From: Hyphomicrobium sp.
Lineage (GTDB): Bacteria > Pseudomonadota > Alphaproteobacteria > Rhizobiales > Hyphomicrobiaceae
NCBI GenBank assembly: GCA_002928955.1
Contig: PERT01000003.1
Span: 35,781 to 99,780 of the forward strand
Length of the DNA: 64,000 nucleotides
Reading direction: 5' to 3'
Shown: positions 18,210 through 27,305 of the stretch, piece by piece
How the letters are laid out: each line of letters begins with the position of its first letter
How positions within the stretch are numbered: position 1 is the first letter of the stretch
Notes under the pieces: model-generated
The model's input: the letters and a program-made list of their open reading frames with translations, nothing else
Told to the model about the DNA's origin: nothing
Database searches by the model: none
Translations under genes and position numbers: made by a program

Positions 18210-20285
18210 TCAGCGACGGCCGACGATCGCCTCTGACATTGATGACGGGGCGCGCCAGCCGCTGCTGCCTGAGCCGCCGGACGGCTTGTAGTAATAGGTC
18301 GGCTTTGGCGGCGGCGGCACATAGTACGCGCCTACCCCGCTGTAGCCCGAGAAATTTGACCTTCCGTAGGCCCCGTTTCGGCGCGGCGCCTCGTCGTAAT
18401 AGTTGGAATACCGACGGGCCCGATCTGCCGCTTTTTGCCTGTCCGTCTTTTCGAGAATGGCAACGGTGGTCTTTCCAGTAGGCGCAATTTCTTCAAGTTC
18501 GCGTTCGAGCACGAGCGCCGGGTCGCGCTCGGCAATGATTGCGAAGGGGACACCATCGAGTGCGTCCGAAATGCGCTGATCGTGACTATAGATGTCAGGC
18601 ACCGTTCTCACCTTGCCCTCGTCGTCGGCAAAGGCTGTAAAGTAGGTGTTGTGCACCGGAATCGGCCGTGTGAGCTCGACCCGGTTGGAAGGTTTGGAAT
18701 TTCGGCTGAGTACATTGCCGACTTCAGAAGCGCCCCAACCCTGATCGAGCCCCATAATCAACTCGGCCAATTTGCGCGGGTTGCGGACCCGGATGCAGCC
18801 GTGGCTGTACGTGCGCTTGCGGTCGTTGAACAGGTTCTTGGCCGGCGTATCGTGCATGTAGACGTCATGCTTGTTCGGGAACATGAACTTGACTTGGCCG
18901 AGCGGGTTCTCTGGTCCGGGCTGCTGGTAGACCGGCACATATCGGATGTCGGTCTTTTCCCAGTTGTAGTCACCGGGCTCCTTTTCCTTGCCGTTTATGA
19001 TGATCTTCATGCCGCGTTCATCAAGAATGCCATCATTGCCCTCTTGTAGAGCGGGAAGCAGCTGTTTGACCTTTATGCTGTTGGGCACGCCCCATTCCGG
19101 CTGAAATACGAGGTACTCCATTCGGTCGGAAAAGATCGGGGTCTGGGTTTCTGGCTTGCCGATGATTATCCGCTCGGCATGGATCACGTCGCCGGACTTG
19201 GTCACGCGGGTCTCGAACTCGGTGAGGCTGTTCCAGATGTGCAGCTCTCCGAGGTCATTGGGAAGCCAGCGCCAACGCTCAAGGTTCACCAGTAGCTTTC
19301 TGGCTGTCGGCGTGTCGGCCTTTTTCGCCAATAGCTCTGGCGGATTGTTGAGGGCGTCGCGGACCTTCGCGTCGATCGCCGGCTTCACCCGTCGGCCGAT
19401 CTTCATGTATTTCGCTACTGCCGCCGCCAGCCGGTCGTCATAGAGATCCTCCTCATAGGCAGTCCCAAGGATGCCGAGGCGCTGCCGCACCATTGCGACA
19501 TCCGGATGGCGCGTGCCGGGTTCGATCCGCGGACCGGGCGGCAACGTCACGAAGCCGGTCTCGGGCTTGGCTGGCGCTGGATCAGTAAGCTTGAGATAGG
19601 CCTTCAAGAGGTTGCGGAAGCCAGGATGCGTCGGGTGCATTGCGGTGAGTATCGAGGCTGGATCGTTCGCGCTCGAAATCTCCGCAAGCAGCGCCTTTAC
19701 ATCGACGAGACGCGGCTTCTGGTCGAGCCATTTTGAAAGCTGCGACGGGTCCACGCGACCACCCCCGGCATGGGCCGCGTACTTTGCGACTGCGTAGGAA
19801 ATCTGTGTTTCCGCGCCGGCCAAGGTGTGAACATCGCTCGATTTGAAGGTGCCGGCTGGAATCAGGAATGCGCTTTTGTCGAGACCCCAGTCCTGCGCCT
19901 TCGCGATTTCCGCTATCACCGCCGCGGCGCGCGGCAGCAAACCCCTGCCGTCGACCCACATCGGCTGGAAGCCCCGTTCGCCGTAGGCGGACGCCAGTTT
20001 CGACACCAAGTCGCGTTCGAGCGGCGACTTGGCGGTGCCCTCCAGATCGGAAAGTCGCAGTTTCAGGGGATAGGCGAAGGTGGGATCCTCAGCGACTATC
20101 ACAGAGGCCGGGACGGCTTCGGCGGGAGCGCTGCGACCCGCGACTGAGTTTGCCGCCGTGGTTCCCGGCGTCTTGGCGCCTGTCGTCCCTGCGGTCTGTG
20201 ACGAAGCCGGCGCCGAGGCGACAATGCCAAGCAATGCAGCAATCACCATCAAGGTTGCGGGTACGCTACTGACTGCACGAGACAT
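18210..20285 (-). CDS. L,D-transpeptidase of the YcbB type
   Basis: 691 aa from the ATG at 20285, which has AGGA nine bases upstream and is followed at once by a signal peptide (SVPATLMVIAALLGIVASAPAS); the frame to 20342 is probably untranslated. A peptidoglycan-binding-like region (RHPDVAMVRQRLG) lies around residue 275. The YkuD catalytic domain follows, with YMHDTPAKNLF and the active-site motif SHGCIRVRNP containing the nucleophilic Cys and its His. Such enzymes make 3-3 cross-links in peptidoglycan, or link proteins to it, in the periplasm. The C-terminal tail is rich in Tyr, Pro, Gly and Ser and may be surface-interacting. Downstream of two TPR genes on the same strand, 75 bases away. 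Confidence 0.92.
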   Translation of the reverse strand: MSRAVSSVPATLMVIAALLGIVASAPASSQTAGTTGAKTPGTTAANSVAGRSAPAEAVPASVIVAEDPTFAYPLKLRLSDLEGTAKSPLERDLVSKLASAYGERGFQPMWVDGRGLLPRAAAVIAEIAKAQDWGLDKSAFLIPAGTFKSSDVHTLAGAETQISYAVAKYAAHAGGGRVDPSQLSKWLDQKPRLVDVKALLAEISSANDPASILTAMHPTHPGFRNLLKAYLKLTDPAPAKPETGFVTLPPGPRIEPGTRHPDVAMVRQRLGILGTAYEEDLYDDRLAAAVAKYMKIGRRVKPAIDAKVRDALNNPPELLAKKADTPTARKLLVNLERWRWLPNDLGELHIWNSLTEFETRVTKSGDVIHAERIIIGKPETQTPIFSDRMEYLVFQPEWGVPNSIKVKQLLPALQEGNDGILDERGMKIIINGKEKEPGDYNWEKTDIRYVPVYQQPGPENPLGQVKFMFPNKHDVYMHDTPAKNLFNDRKRTYSHGCIRVRNPRKLAELIMGLDQGWGASEVGNVLSRNSKPSNRVELTRPIPVHNTYFTAFADDEGKVRTVPDIYSHDQRISDALDGVPFAIIAERDPALVLERELEEIAPTGKTTVAILEKTDRQKAADRARRYSNYYDEAPRRNGAYGRSNFSGYSGVGAYYVPPPPKPTYYYKPSGGSGSSGWRAPSSMSEAIVGRR

Positions 20286-20360
20286 GTCGATTGGTCCTGC
20301 TTGACGAATTACGAGGCCGTGGTGCCACGCCTTGGCGGACAATGCACCACGGACATGAGT

Positions 20361-20915
20361 TTAAAGTTTAGAGCGGGCCTTGTAGCTTTGGATGTGGCCG
20401 GCGAGTTCGGCGTATTCTGTACAACCCGGTCCACACCGAGACCCGATTTCTTCGAGTTCGGCGTGCGCCCGGTCTGGTTCGTCCAACGCGAGGTAGGCCT
20501 CGCCCAAGTAAGCACGCGCAATCGAAAAATTGGGATCGGCCGCGAGCGCACGCCCATAGAATGTGAGGGCTCGGTCGTAATCGTCGAGCTTGCGCCAAGA
20601 GAAGCCGATGTATGTGAGTACGCGAGGGTCGGGCTTGGCGATACGTTCCAGTTGGGCTAACGCCTCGCGGTAGGCGCCGGACTTGGCGAGCCAATAGCCC
20701 GCGTAGAACAACTCACTGTCAGACGTCGCATGGTTCTCGACACAGCGGGTCCATTTGGGGCCTGCCTTGGCGAATCCGTCACAACGCTGATCGATTGGCG
20801 CGGTATCCTTGGCCGACGCGGTGGCGATCAGGAGCGGCAGCGAAAGCATTGCCGCCACGACTATCGGGGCCACCGGCCCGCTCCGCCGAAAAATCAGCAC
20901 TCTTTTTGAAATCAT
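20361..20915 (-). CDS. Exported TPR protein (paralogue 2)
   Basis: 184 aa from the ATG at 20915, chosen for GGAG seven bases upstream; the longer frame to 21068 overlaps the preceding gene and has no good start. A signal peptide (VVAAMLSLPLLIATASA) is followed by about three tetratricopeptide units, for example PDPRVLTYIGFSWRKLDDYD and SIARAYLGEAYLALDEPD. It ends with a short segment carrying two cysteines (GSRCGPGCTEY). TPR domains mediate protein contacts, here presumably in the periplasm. It is a tandem duplicate of the gene immediately upstream; the C-terminal halves align without gaps, including the Cys pair. Both precede the L,D-transpeptidase gene. Confidence 0.82.
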   Translation of the reverse strand: MISKRVLIFRRSGPVAPIVVAAMLSLPLLIATASAKDTAPIDQRCDGFAKAGPKWTRCVENHATSDSELFYAGYWLAKSGAYREALAQLERIAKPDPRVLTYIGFSWRKLDDYDRALTFYGRALAADPNFSIARAYLGEAYLALDEPDRAHAELEEIGSRCGPGCTEYAELAGHIQSYKARSKL

Positions 20916-20970
20916 GTGGTCTCCGGCTCGCGTAACGTCGACGGGCGCTGAGGCTTGTCGAAGGGTCGGC

Positions 20971-21546
20971 TTACCCGCCCCGAACGACCTTTTCATAGGC
21001 CTCGATCTGCATCGCGAGGTCGACATATTCGACGCAGGCGCGACTGCATCGCCGTTCGATTTCGGCAAGCTCCGCGCGGGCCTGCGCCGGTTCGCCCTTT
21101 TGGAGGAAGGCCTCGCCCAGATAAGCCCGGGTGAGCACGTGGTTCGGATCGATCGCCAGCGCGCGCGAATAGTACGCGAGTGCTTCGTCGACGAGGCCGA
21201 GCTTGCGGGTTGCGAAACCAGTGTAGGTCAAAATCCGCGGGTCGGTCTGGTCGCCGAGCTTCAGCACGTCGATCGCTGCGTGGTACTGGCCGGAACGGGC
21301 AAGAGAGTAGGCAGCGAAATAGACTTCGTCAGATCCCGATATTGCGCCCGTTGCGATGGCCGGCCCTGATGGCAGGAGCCTGGTCTGACGGCATTGTGGC
21401 TTGGTTTGGTTGGCTTTCTTGCTGCAATCGATTTTCGGCTTTGGTGGATCGCTGTCTGCCCGAACTGTATCGGGCAAGGCGGTGAGCGAAACGAGGGCGG
21501 CGGCAAGTGAAAGGGAAAGCCAAGGTGCAGTGCGAAACATCGGCAT
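20971..21546 (-). CDS. Exported TPR protein (paralogue 1)
   Basis: 191 aa from the ATG at 21546 (GGGAG nine bases upstream); a start seven codons earlier is possible. Signal peptide APWLSLSLAAALVSLTALPD, a linker with cysteines, then TPR units such as TDPRILTYTGFATRKLGLVD and HVLTRAYLGEAFLQKGEPA. It ends with RRCSRACVEYVDLAMQ, matching the CxxxC element of its neighbour. With the second TPR gene 55 bases downstream and the L,D-transpeptidase it probably forms one envelope-directed transcription unit. Function unknown beyond the TPR scaffold. Confidence 0.82.
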   Translation of the reverse strand: MPMFRTAPWLSLSLAAALVSLTALPDTVRADSDPPKPKIDCSKKANQTKPQCRQTRLLPSGPAIATGAISGSDEVYFAAYSLARSGQYHAAIDVLKLGDQTDPRILTYTGFATRKLGLVDEALAYYSRALAIDPNHVLTRAYLGEAFLQKGEPAQARAELAEIERRCSRACVEYVDLAMQIEAYEKVVRGG

Positions 21547-21931
21547 GCGTGCAACTCCCGTTTCCATCAGGGCGTAAAATGACGAACATCACGCCGACCG
21601 CTGGTCGCAAGGGGACCGGCAGCCGTTCAATCTGTTCATCGACTATGTTAACGCGTTGATCCATCGGCGTCTATCGTGGTGCCGCAGAATCTGATGGTTC
21701 GTGGCGGCGTGTTTTGGCCGGTCAACGCCTTGCCATCATTCGACCGCAAGCTTTCCCCAATCGAGTCGGTTTGAGGCCACAGTGCAGCGTCTCGATGGCC
21801 GGCGATAGGTCATGCGGGACTGACGCCACGGTCAAGTTATGCTCAGCAATCGTCACTGAAGCGCTTCTTGTGCGTTGTGACGCAGTCGGCGGCCAGATAG
21901 GTCGCATGTCAATCGACGTGTAGGGGGCATC
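21547..21931. other. Intergenic region between TPR and nuclease genes
   Basis: 385 bases between divergent genes. Short frames on both strands are not supported by start signals. It should hold the promoters for the leftward TPR/L,D-transpeptidase unit and the rightward nuclease; no clear hexamers or repeats were found. Confidence 0.4.
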
Positions 21932-23293
21932 ATGTTCGGGTGGCGGAAACGAAACGACGGCTTCGAGTGGCGTCAATACGTCCGGACCACCATTCTGGTC
22001 CGTCGCGAGAAACGGCGGCAGAAGATTGATGAGGTCCGGGAAGCGGCCATCAACAAGGTCAAGGAAGCGGGCGAGAAAGGAGCGCGCGCTGGCGTAGCAG
22101 GGGCGGAAAAGTTCGGACAAGCGGCCAAGGCAGGGCTAGGCAGTGCCGCCCGCTCGGCACAAGAGGCTTCATTGTCGTTTTGGCACTGGAACAAGACGGC
22201 CGGAATCATAACCGCAGTACGGGCATCCATGCGGCACGCGCTGGGTCGTGTGTGGGCGCCAATTTCGAAGCCGAAAGGCGACGGCGCGGGGTGGAGTGCC
22301 GGTGGCCATGTACGGCTCCGCCAGATCTTGCTCGCTGTGGCCGGGATTGCGGGTTTTTGGGCAGCGGCCCGCGCCGTGAGCCTCGGGCTCGATGGCGAAG
22401 TCAAGTTCGCAGCCGCGATCGCTGTCGCCGCCTTGGTCGCGGCCGCTTTGGCACACGGATTGGCAGGGCCCCGGGCGGGTCGCGCCCTTGCTGTTCTCAA
22501 TGAGGTCCGAGACCACGCCCGTCGGTTGATCCGCGGCATACCGATACCGCATCGCGTCCGCAACGTCGGTCCACGGGTCTTGGGCGCTGGCGCATTGGCC
22601 CTTGGGCTGGCAATCTGGGCCGGCCTTTGGGCCGGATATGGTGGCCGACCCAATTTTGCCGGTCTCGTCCCACTGTCGTCGACACCAGCCGAGACTGTCT
22701 CAGGACGTGCGGTCGCGGTTGCGGGCGATACACTGCGAGTTGCCGGAAAGTTCATCCGGCTGGCGGGTATCGAGGCTCCGGAGCGAAACCAAAAATGCGC
22801 TCTCGCCGGAACAAAGCGCTGGGACTGCGGTACCGCTGCGGCTCAAGCCATGGCTGCGCGCATCAAGTCCAAGAACGTTCGCTGCGACCTTTCTGAGCCC
22901 AAACCGGCTGGCACCGCGCGCGGGGTATGCCGCATCGACGGTAGCGATCTGGCCGCCGATCTGGTCAAGTCTGGCCATGTTTTCGCAGAGCCCGGATGGT
23001 TCGGCCGCTATGCCGCGCTCGAAACCGAGGCGCGGGCGGCGAAGGCGGGTTTGTGGCGCGGTGAAGCGGATCGGCCGTCGGACTACCGTGCCAAGCGTTG
23101 GGAGGAGGCGCGAAAGGCCTCGCCAGAAGGCTGCCCGATCAAAGGGCAACTGAGTGCTGATGGTCGCGTCTATGTGCTGCCATGGGCACCGCAGTACGAT
23201 CGTATCAAGATCAGGGCCACAAAGGGCGAGCGCTGGTTTTGCAGTGAAGCAGAAGCTCAGGCCGCAGGCTGGAAGCCGATCGAACAGTCGTGA
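21932..23293 (+). CDS. Membrane-anchored thermonuclease-like (SNase) protein
   Basis: 453 aa. Residues 1-80 are very basic and helical (RREKRRQKIDEVREAA). Three hydrophobic segments follow at about 131-149, 158-178 and 215-235. The SNase domain lies at about 255-375: GRAVAVAGDTLRV, RLAGIEAPE, then TARGVCRIDG and GLWRG. The positions equivalent to the nuclease catalytic Arg35, Glu43 and Arg87 are all occupied (RLAGIEAPE and ARGVCR), so activity is plausible. A C-terminal ~70-residue extension ending WFCSEAEAQAAGWKPIEQS follows, resembling a short module seen at the end of other secreted nucleases. Starting from ATG at 21932 the domain would be held on the outside of the inner membrane. Confidence 0.85.
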   Translation: MFGWRKRNDGFEWRQYVRTTILVRREKRRQKIDEVREAAINKVKEAGEKGARAGVAGAEKFGQAAKAGLGSAARSAQEASLSFWHWNKTAGIITAVRASMRHALGRVWAPISKPKGDGAGWSAGGHVRLRQILLAVAGIAGFWAAARAVSLGLDGEVKFAAAIAVAALVAAALAHGLAGPRAGRALAVLNEVRDHARRLIRGIPIPHRVRNVGPRVLGAGALALGLAIWAGLWAGYGGRPNFAGLVPLSSTPAETVSGRAVAVAGDTLRVAGKFIRLAGIEAPERNQKCALAGTKRWDCGTAAAQAMAARIKSKNVRCDLSEPKPAGTARGVCRIDGSDLAADLVKSGHVFAEPGWFGRYAALETEARAAKAGLWRGEADRPSDYRAKRWEEARKASPEGCPIKGQLSADGRVYVLPWAPQYDRIKIRATKGERWFCSEAEAQAAGWKPIEQS

Positions 23294-23627
23294 GTGGTTG
23301 CACTTTCTGGCCCACCTGGCGACAAGCTGCCGCGCACAACGAGTTTCGTTGACCTCCAGTCGCCGCCTTGAGAAGGGGGAAAAAGCCCGCGGTCGGGGGG
23401 GGACCGCGGGCCGATCGTGTGGCTCCTAGCGGGGGTCATTGGGCCGGTGCCACAGCACGATGCATTAAGGTACGTCGCTGCTCCGGCGATTGGCAAGCCT
23501 CATGAATAAAATTACTTTCCAAAAATTGTATATTCAGCGTCGAAATCAATTCATCTCGATCGAACAAGCGGCGACCGTCCTCGTGCGTCATGCGTCATGA
23601 CGTCATGCGCCCTCGTTCGTACGGCAA
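23294..23627. other. Intergenic region between convergent genes
   Basis: 334 bases separating the rightward nuclease gene from the leftward type I secretion operon. It contains one strong hairpin terminator (listed) and a short AT-rich patch around 23500-23550. No gene is evident. Confidence 0.5.
23380..23410 (-). terminator. Rho-independent terminator of the type I secretion operon
   Basis: CCCGCGGTC (23386-23394) pairs perfectly with GACCGCGGG (23402-23410). The loop is seven consecutive guanines on the plus strand. On the minus strand the stem is followed by a T-run (plus-strand A-run 23380-23384). It lies about 220 bases after the last gene of the leftward operon and could also stop the convergent nuclease transcript. 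Confidence 0.7.
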
Positions 23628-24515
23628 TCACTTCTTGGCGCTCACTTGTTGCTGCCAACGCAGCTCAAAGGGTGACAACAGGATTTTGGACTCGCGCGGC
23701 GCCTGGCCAGGTCGTTCCACCGTTCCGAAACCAACGTTGCCCACGACGCCCTCGACGCTGGTCGATGCCTCGTCGCGCCACGGCAACTTGTCGTGCTCGA
23801 AGCGCAATTCGCCATCGATCCAAAGCCTGAGCTTGCCGTCAGGCCTCTTCGGCGTGTTGAGCTGTAACTCCTGCTCGATGGATATCCAGCGTCCGCGTGC
23901 GAGCTGGAACTTGTCTCGGCCAATGGAACTGATCTTGTCACCGAGCTTCGGGATCTGAACGCTGACCTCGCCGACACCCTTTTCGCGCCACGTCACGCGC
24001 GCCGCAAAACCGGGCTTGCTCTCACCTTTCTCGAAGCCGTCGAAACGGCTGCCCCCGAACAACCCCGGTAGCATACCGCCGTCGCCAAAGTCGAAGTCCG
24101 AAGGCAAGTATATGCTGTAGGAGAGGCACGTCGACTGGGCGCCAGCAACATCGAACGGCGTCCATTGCATGCCGATTCCGGACCGCGGCGCGGCTGTACC
24201 TCGCTCGGGCTTGCCGTCGCCTTTCGGCACTGTAACCTCCAAGACAGCCGGTGAGGGTGCACCCCGCATCGGGATGATCTTGGCATGTTCGAGCATTCCG
24301 TATTCGCGCGCGCCGGCCATCGCTTGCAGTTCGATCGGTGTCAACAGATCGCCGCTGGCATTGGCGATCGGCTGAATGGACGATACGCTATAGCGCGCAG
24401 CGCACGCCGACGCCTTCTGCGTGGTGAATTGATCGCTGATCGCATAGCCAGCCGCGAACAGTCCGATCAGGATTCCAGAAGTGTTGAACAAGAGCTTGTT
24501 GGTGTCGATCTTCAT
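23628..24515 (-). CDS. Polysaccharide-lyase-like protein (PL14-type jelly roll), membrane-anchored or exported
   Basis: 295 aa. A hydrophobic stretch near the N-terminus (TSGILIGLFAAGYAIS) may be an uncleaved anchor or signal peptide. The rest is beta-rich and contains FDFGDGGMLPGLFGG, which resembles the GGKLPGL element of alginate-lyase-like PL14 folds, and later LRLWIDGELRFEHDKLPWR, typical of the last strands of that fold. Known relatives cleave alginate or other uronic acid polymers; activity here is inferred. It lies 18 bases after the type I adaptor gene as the last gene of that operon, and about 11 kb from alg8/alg44-like genes. It has no RTX signal, so it is not an obvious substrate of the exporter. 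Confidence 0.72.
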   Translation of the reverse strand: MKIDTNKLLFNTSGILIGLFAAGYAISDQFTTQKASACAARYSVSSIQPIANASGDLLTPIELQAMAGAREYGMLEHAKIIPMRGAPSPAVLEVTVPKGDGKPERGTAAPRSGIGMQWTPFDVAGAQSTCLSYSIYLPSDFDFGDGGMLPGLFGGSRFDGFEKGESKPGFAARVTWREKGVGEVSVQIPKLGDKISSIGRDKFQLARGRWISIEQELQLNTPKRPDGKLRLWIDGELRFEHDKLPWRDEASTSVEGVVGNVGFGTVERPGQAPRESKILLSPFELRWQQQVSAKK

Positions 24516-24533
24516 GAAATCTGTCCTTGAAAA

Positions 24534-25514
24534 TTATCCTCGAAAGGCCCGATTGATGTTGCGCATGAGGGGATCCATGAGTTGGTCGAGAAGCGTGCGC
24601 TCCCCGGTCAAAAGGATCATTTCGGCGCGCATTCCTGGATGCAGCGACAGCCGCTGAGACAGCTCGGCTGGCGTCTCGTCGAGTTCGACGCGCGCGATGA
24701 AGAACGCACCGCCAGACCTCGCGTCCTCGATACTGTCGGCTGACACCCATGCGAGCTTGGCGGGCAGCGGCCTCTGCTCGCGCCAGCTCAACGCCGTGAG
24801 CCAGACCTTGGCGGGCATGCCGGGCTTGACGTTCTCGATCTGATTGGGTTGCAAGCGGCCCTCGACGACCAGCCGATCGGCCACCGGCACGATGTCGAGC
24901 ACGGTGCCGCCGGGCGCCATGACAGCACCTTCGCTGGCGACCTTCAGCTTGAGAACACGGCCGTCGACCGGCGCTCTCATCTCCGCACGTTCGAGTTCTT
25001 GTGCAGCGACCGCGATCCGTGCCACCAGACCCGCGGCTTCCTTCTCGAGTTCGGCGACCTGCCGCTCTAGCGCCAAGATGCGTGAGCGGGCGGCCAGCTT
25101 GCGCTCCATCAGATCGGTCATGGTCGCGGCTTCGTCCCGGGCCAGTGCAAGCTGCCTCTTTGCGAGCTCCGCTTGCGTGCGCATGGCACTGATCTGCTCG
25201 TCCAGCGCCCTGGTGTCGAGAGTAACCAGGATATCGCCGGCCTTGACCACCTGTCCCTCAGTGACGTGGATCTTCGACACCTGACCGCCGCGCTGGTGCT
25301 GGACCGGTTTTACCTTGCTTTCGACGATGATCGTGCCCTGCAGGCCGACGCCCTTGTCTATGGGCGCATACGCGGCTGCGCCAAGACCGAGGCCGAAGAA
25401 TGCCGTGACCACGACGAGCCCGCATGCCATTGGCAAGCGCACGTCAAGTTTCGGATGCCTGCGCGGCTCGACGAGGCCGGTAGTTCGCTGGTCGCGATCG
25501 AATGCCATGGCCAT
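24534..25514 (-). CDS. HlyD-family type I secretion periplasmic adaptor
   Basis: 326 aa from ATG at 25514; a TTG three codons earlier would overlap the stop of the ABC gene. Layout is that of PrtE/LipC-type adaptors: one N-terminal helix (VVVTAFFGLGLGAAAYAPI), a lipoyl/barrel half VQHQRGGQVSKIHVTEGQ, two long coiled coils, the returning half MRAPVDGRVLKLKVASEG, a beta-barrel region and the typical C-terminal GERTLLDQLMDPL. It would bridge the inner-membrane ABC transporter and an outer-membrane TolC protein. No tolC is in the window. Immediately follows the ABC gene and precedes the lyase-like gene. Confidence 0.93.
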   Translation of the reverse strand: MAMAFDRDQRTTGLVEPRRHPKLDVRLPMACGLVVVTAFFGLGLGAAAYAPIDKGVGLQGTIIVESKVKPVQHQRGGQVSKIHVTEGQVVKAGDILVTLDTRALDEQISAMRTQAELAKRQLALARDEAATMTDLMERKLAARSRILALERQVAELEKEAAGLVARIAVAAQELERAEMRAPVDGRVLKLKVASEGAVMAPGGTVLDIVPVADRLVVEGRLQPNQIENVKPGMPAKVWLTALSWREQRPLPAKLAWVSADSIEDARSGGAFFIARVELDETPAELSQRLSLHPGMRAEMILLTGERTLLDQLMDPLMRNINRAFRG

Positions 25515-25519
25515 TTCTT

Positions 25520-27220
25520 TCAATGCATCTCGGCCGCGGCGCGCTGGCCGGGCATGGAACGAGCGGGGTGGCTTTCGAAGCGCCGGGCGAGTTCGCGCGG
25601 TGTACCAGAGGCTTCCACCGCGCCACCTGCCAACACGACCATCTTGTCGGTCAATGCCAAGAGGCGCGGGTCCTGCGTGGCGATAGCAAGGGCGACGCGC
25701 TCTCGTTTCAGATCTTCGAGCGTGGACATAAGGCGGCGCAGACTACCGCCGTCGAGCCCAAGTTCCGGCTCATCGAGTACGATCAAGCGCGGGCTTCCGT
25801 AGACGGCTCGCGCGAAGGCCACCGCGCGCCGCTCCCGCAGCGAGAGGCCGCTTCCGTCAACACCCACCTGGGTGTCGTAGCCCGAAGCCAGCCCGCTCAA
25901 GGTTTCGTGCACGCCGGCTCTCGCCGCGGCCTTTGCGACTGCGAGCAAACTGGCGTCGCCGAAGCGGGCGATGTTCTGGTGGACAGTCCCTTCGATCAAG
26001 CAAGGTTCGTCGGTCAGATAGCCGACTGGTGGCTCGCCCTCGCCGCGCTGCCAACTGGAAATCGGGATGCCATCGAGATCGGCATTACCTATCGTCGGCA
26101 CGTGCGCTCCTGCCAGGATTGCCGCCAGAGCCGACTTACCGGAGCCGTTGGGACCGACGATGCCCAGGCATTCGCCGGGTGCGATCGACAAGCTGACCGA
26201 TCGCAGCGCCGGCTGCTTTCGGCCTCCGTGGTAGAATGTGACGTCGGAGAGCGTGATCCGGCCAGCGGGCGCTTCGCTTCCGGCGCCCACTTTCGGTACT
26301 GAAGCATCGGCCTGCAGCGCCCGCAAACGGCGATAGGCGACTTGAGCGCCGCGGGCAGCCCTGATGGCGCTGACGAGCTGTTCGAGGGGTGCCAGCGCGC
26401 GGGCAAGCAGAATTGCGGATGCCACGAGCGCCCCCGGCGTCATCTCGCCACGCACCACGAGCCATGCACCGGTACCATAGAGAGCGATCTGCGATCCGAT
26501 GCGGACGGTGCGCGCGAACGCCTTGATCAGGCTCGTACGCTTGCCAAGCGAGTACGCGCTGACGATATGCGCGCGATTGAACGCTTCCCATTGCTGTGCG
26601 GCGCCGCGCGTCAGGCCCAGGGCGCCTGCCAACTGGCTGTCTCCCGACACCGTCGTAAGCCATTGCTCGGACCGCTCATGGGCCTTGCTGCTCTCGGCCA
26701 CCAATCGACCGGTGACGATCGCGTGGAGCATGGCGGCAAAAATGAGCAGCATGGCCGAGATGGCAGCCACCAAGCCGACGAGTGGATTGAGTAGGGCCAG
26801 CGCGACCAGGAACAATGGCACCCAAGGCGCATCGAACAACACCGTGACGACACCACCGGTCAGGAACTGCTTGACCTGTTCGAGCGCACGCGCGTCGGAC
26901 TTGAGTTCGGTGCCCGGCGTGCTGAGCTTCAACCCGTTCTCGATGATGTGCTGGCCAAGCTCATGATCGAGCCACAACCCGGCGCGCAGCAGGATCGTGT
27001 CGCGCGCCATCTCGATCAGCGCCAAAGCGATGATTGCTGCCGCCGTGATGATCGTAAGGATGACGAGCGTCTCGATGCTTCCGAGCGGCACCACGGTCTC
27101 GAAGACCTGCAACGTGTAGAGGGGCGTCGCCAGCATCAACACGTTGATGCAGCCGCTGAACAAGAATGCCACGAGCAATGCCCGCCGCACCTGCTTCAGC
27201 ATTCGCCTTGAGGTACGCAT
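25520..27220 (-). CDS. Type I secretion ABC transporter (PrtD-like) with degenerate signature and H-loop
   Basis: 566 aa, the size of PrtD/LipB exporters. Transmembrane part about residues 10-290, nucleotide-binding domain about 320-540. Walker A GPNGSGKS (356-363) and Walker B LIVLDEPE with its catalytic Glu are intact. The ABC signature, normally LSGGQ, reads LSLRE (459-463), and the switch histidine is Gln516 in ATQDPRLL. Both are positions needed for ATP hydrolysis in most exporters, so this ATPase is unusual if functional; both NBDs of a homodimer would be affected. It lies between an RTX gene 85 bases upstream and hlyD-like, which it abuts, so it most likely exports the RTX proteins. 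Confidence 0.9.
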   Translation of the reverse strand: MRTSRRMLKQVRRALLVAFLFSGCINVLMLATPLYTLQVFETVVPLGSIETLVILTIITAAAIIALALIEMARDTILLRAGLWLDHELGQHIIENGLKLSTPGTELKSDARALEQVKQFLTGGVVTVLFDAPWVPLFLVALALLNPLVGLVAAISAMLLIFAAMLHAIVTGRLVAESSKAHERSEQWLTTVSGDSQLAGALGLTRGAAQQWEAFNRAHIVSAYSLGKRTSLIKAFARTVRIGSQIALYGTGAWLVVRGEMTPGALVASAILLARALAPLEQLVSAIRAARGAQVAYRRLRALQADASVPKVGAGSEAPAGRITLSDVTFYHGGRKQPALRSVSLSIAPGECLGIVGPNGSGKSALAAILAGAHVPTIGNADLDGIPISSWQRGEGEPPVGYLTDEPCLIEGTVHQNIARFGDASLLAVAKAAARAGVHETLSGLASGYDTQVGVDGSGLSLRERRAVAFARAVYGSPRLIVLDEPELGLDGGSLRRLMSTLEDLKRERVALAIATQDPRLLALTDKMVVLAGGAVEASGTPRELARRFESHPARSMPGQRAAAEMH

Positions 27221-27305
27221 GGAACACTATCCCCGCCAATCAGGCTCACGCCAAGGAACCCAATTGACCGCTTCTCACGAGTTCTACCGATGTTAGCGTG
27301 AACTT

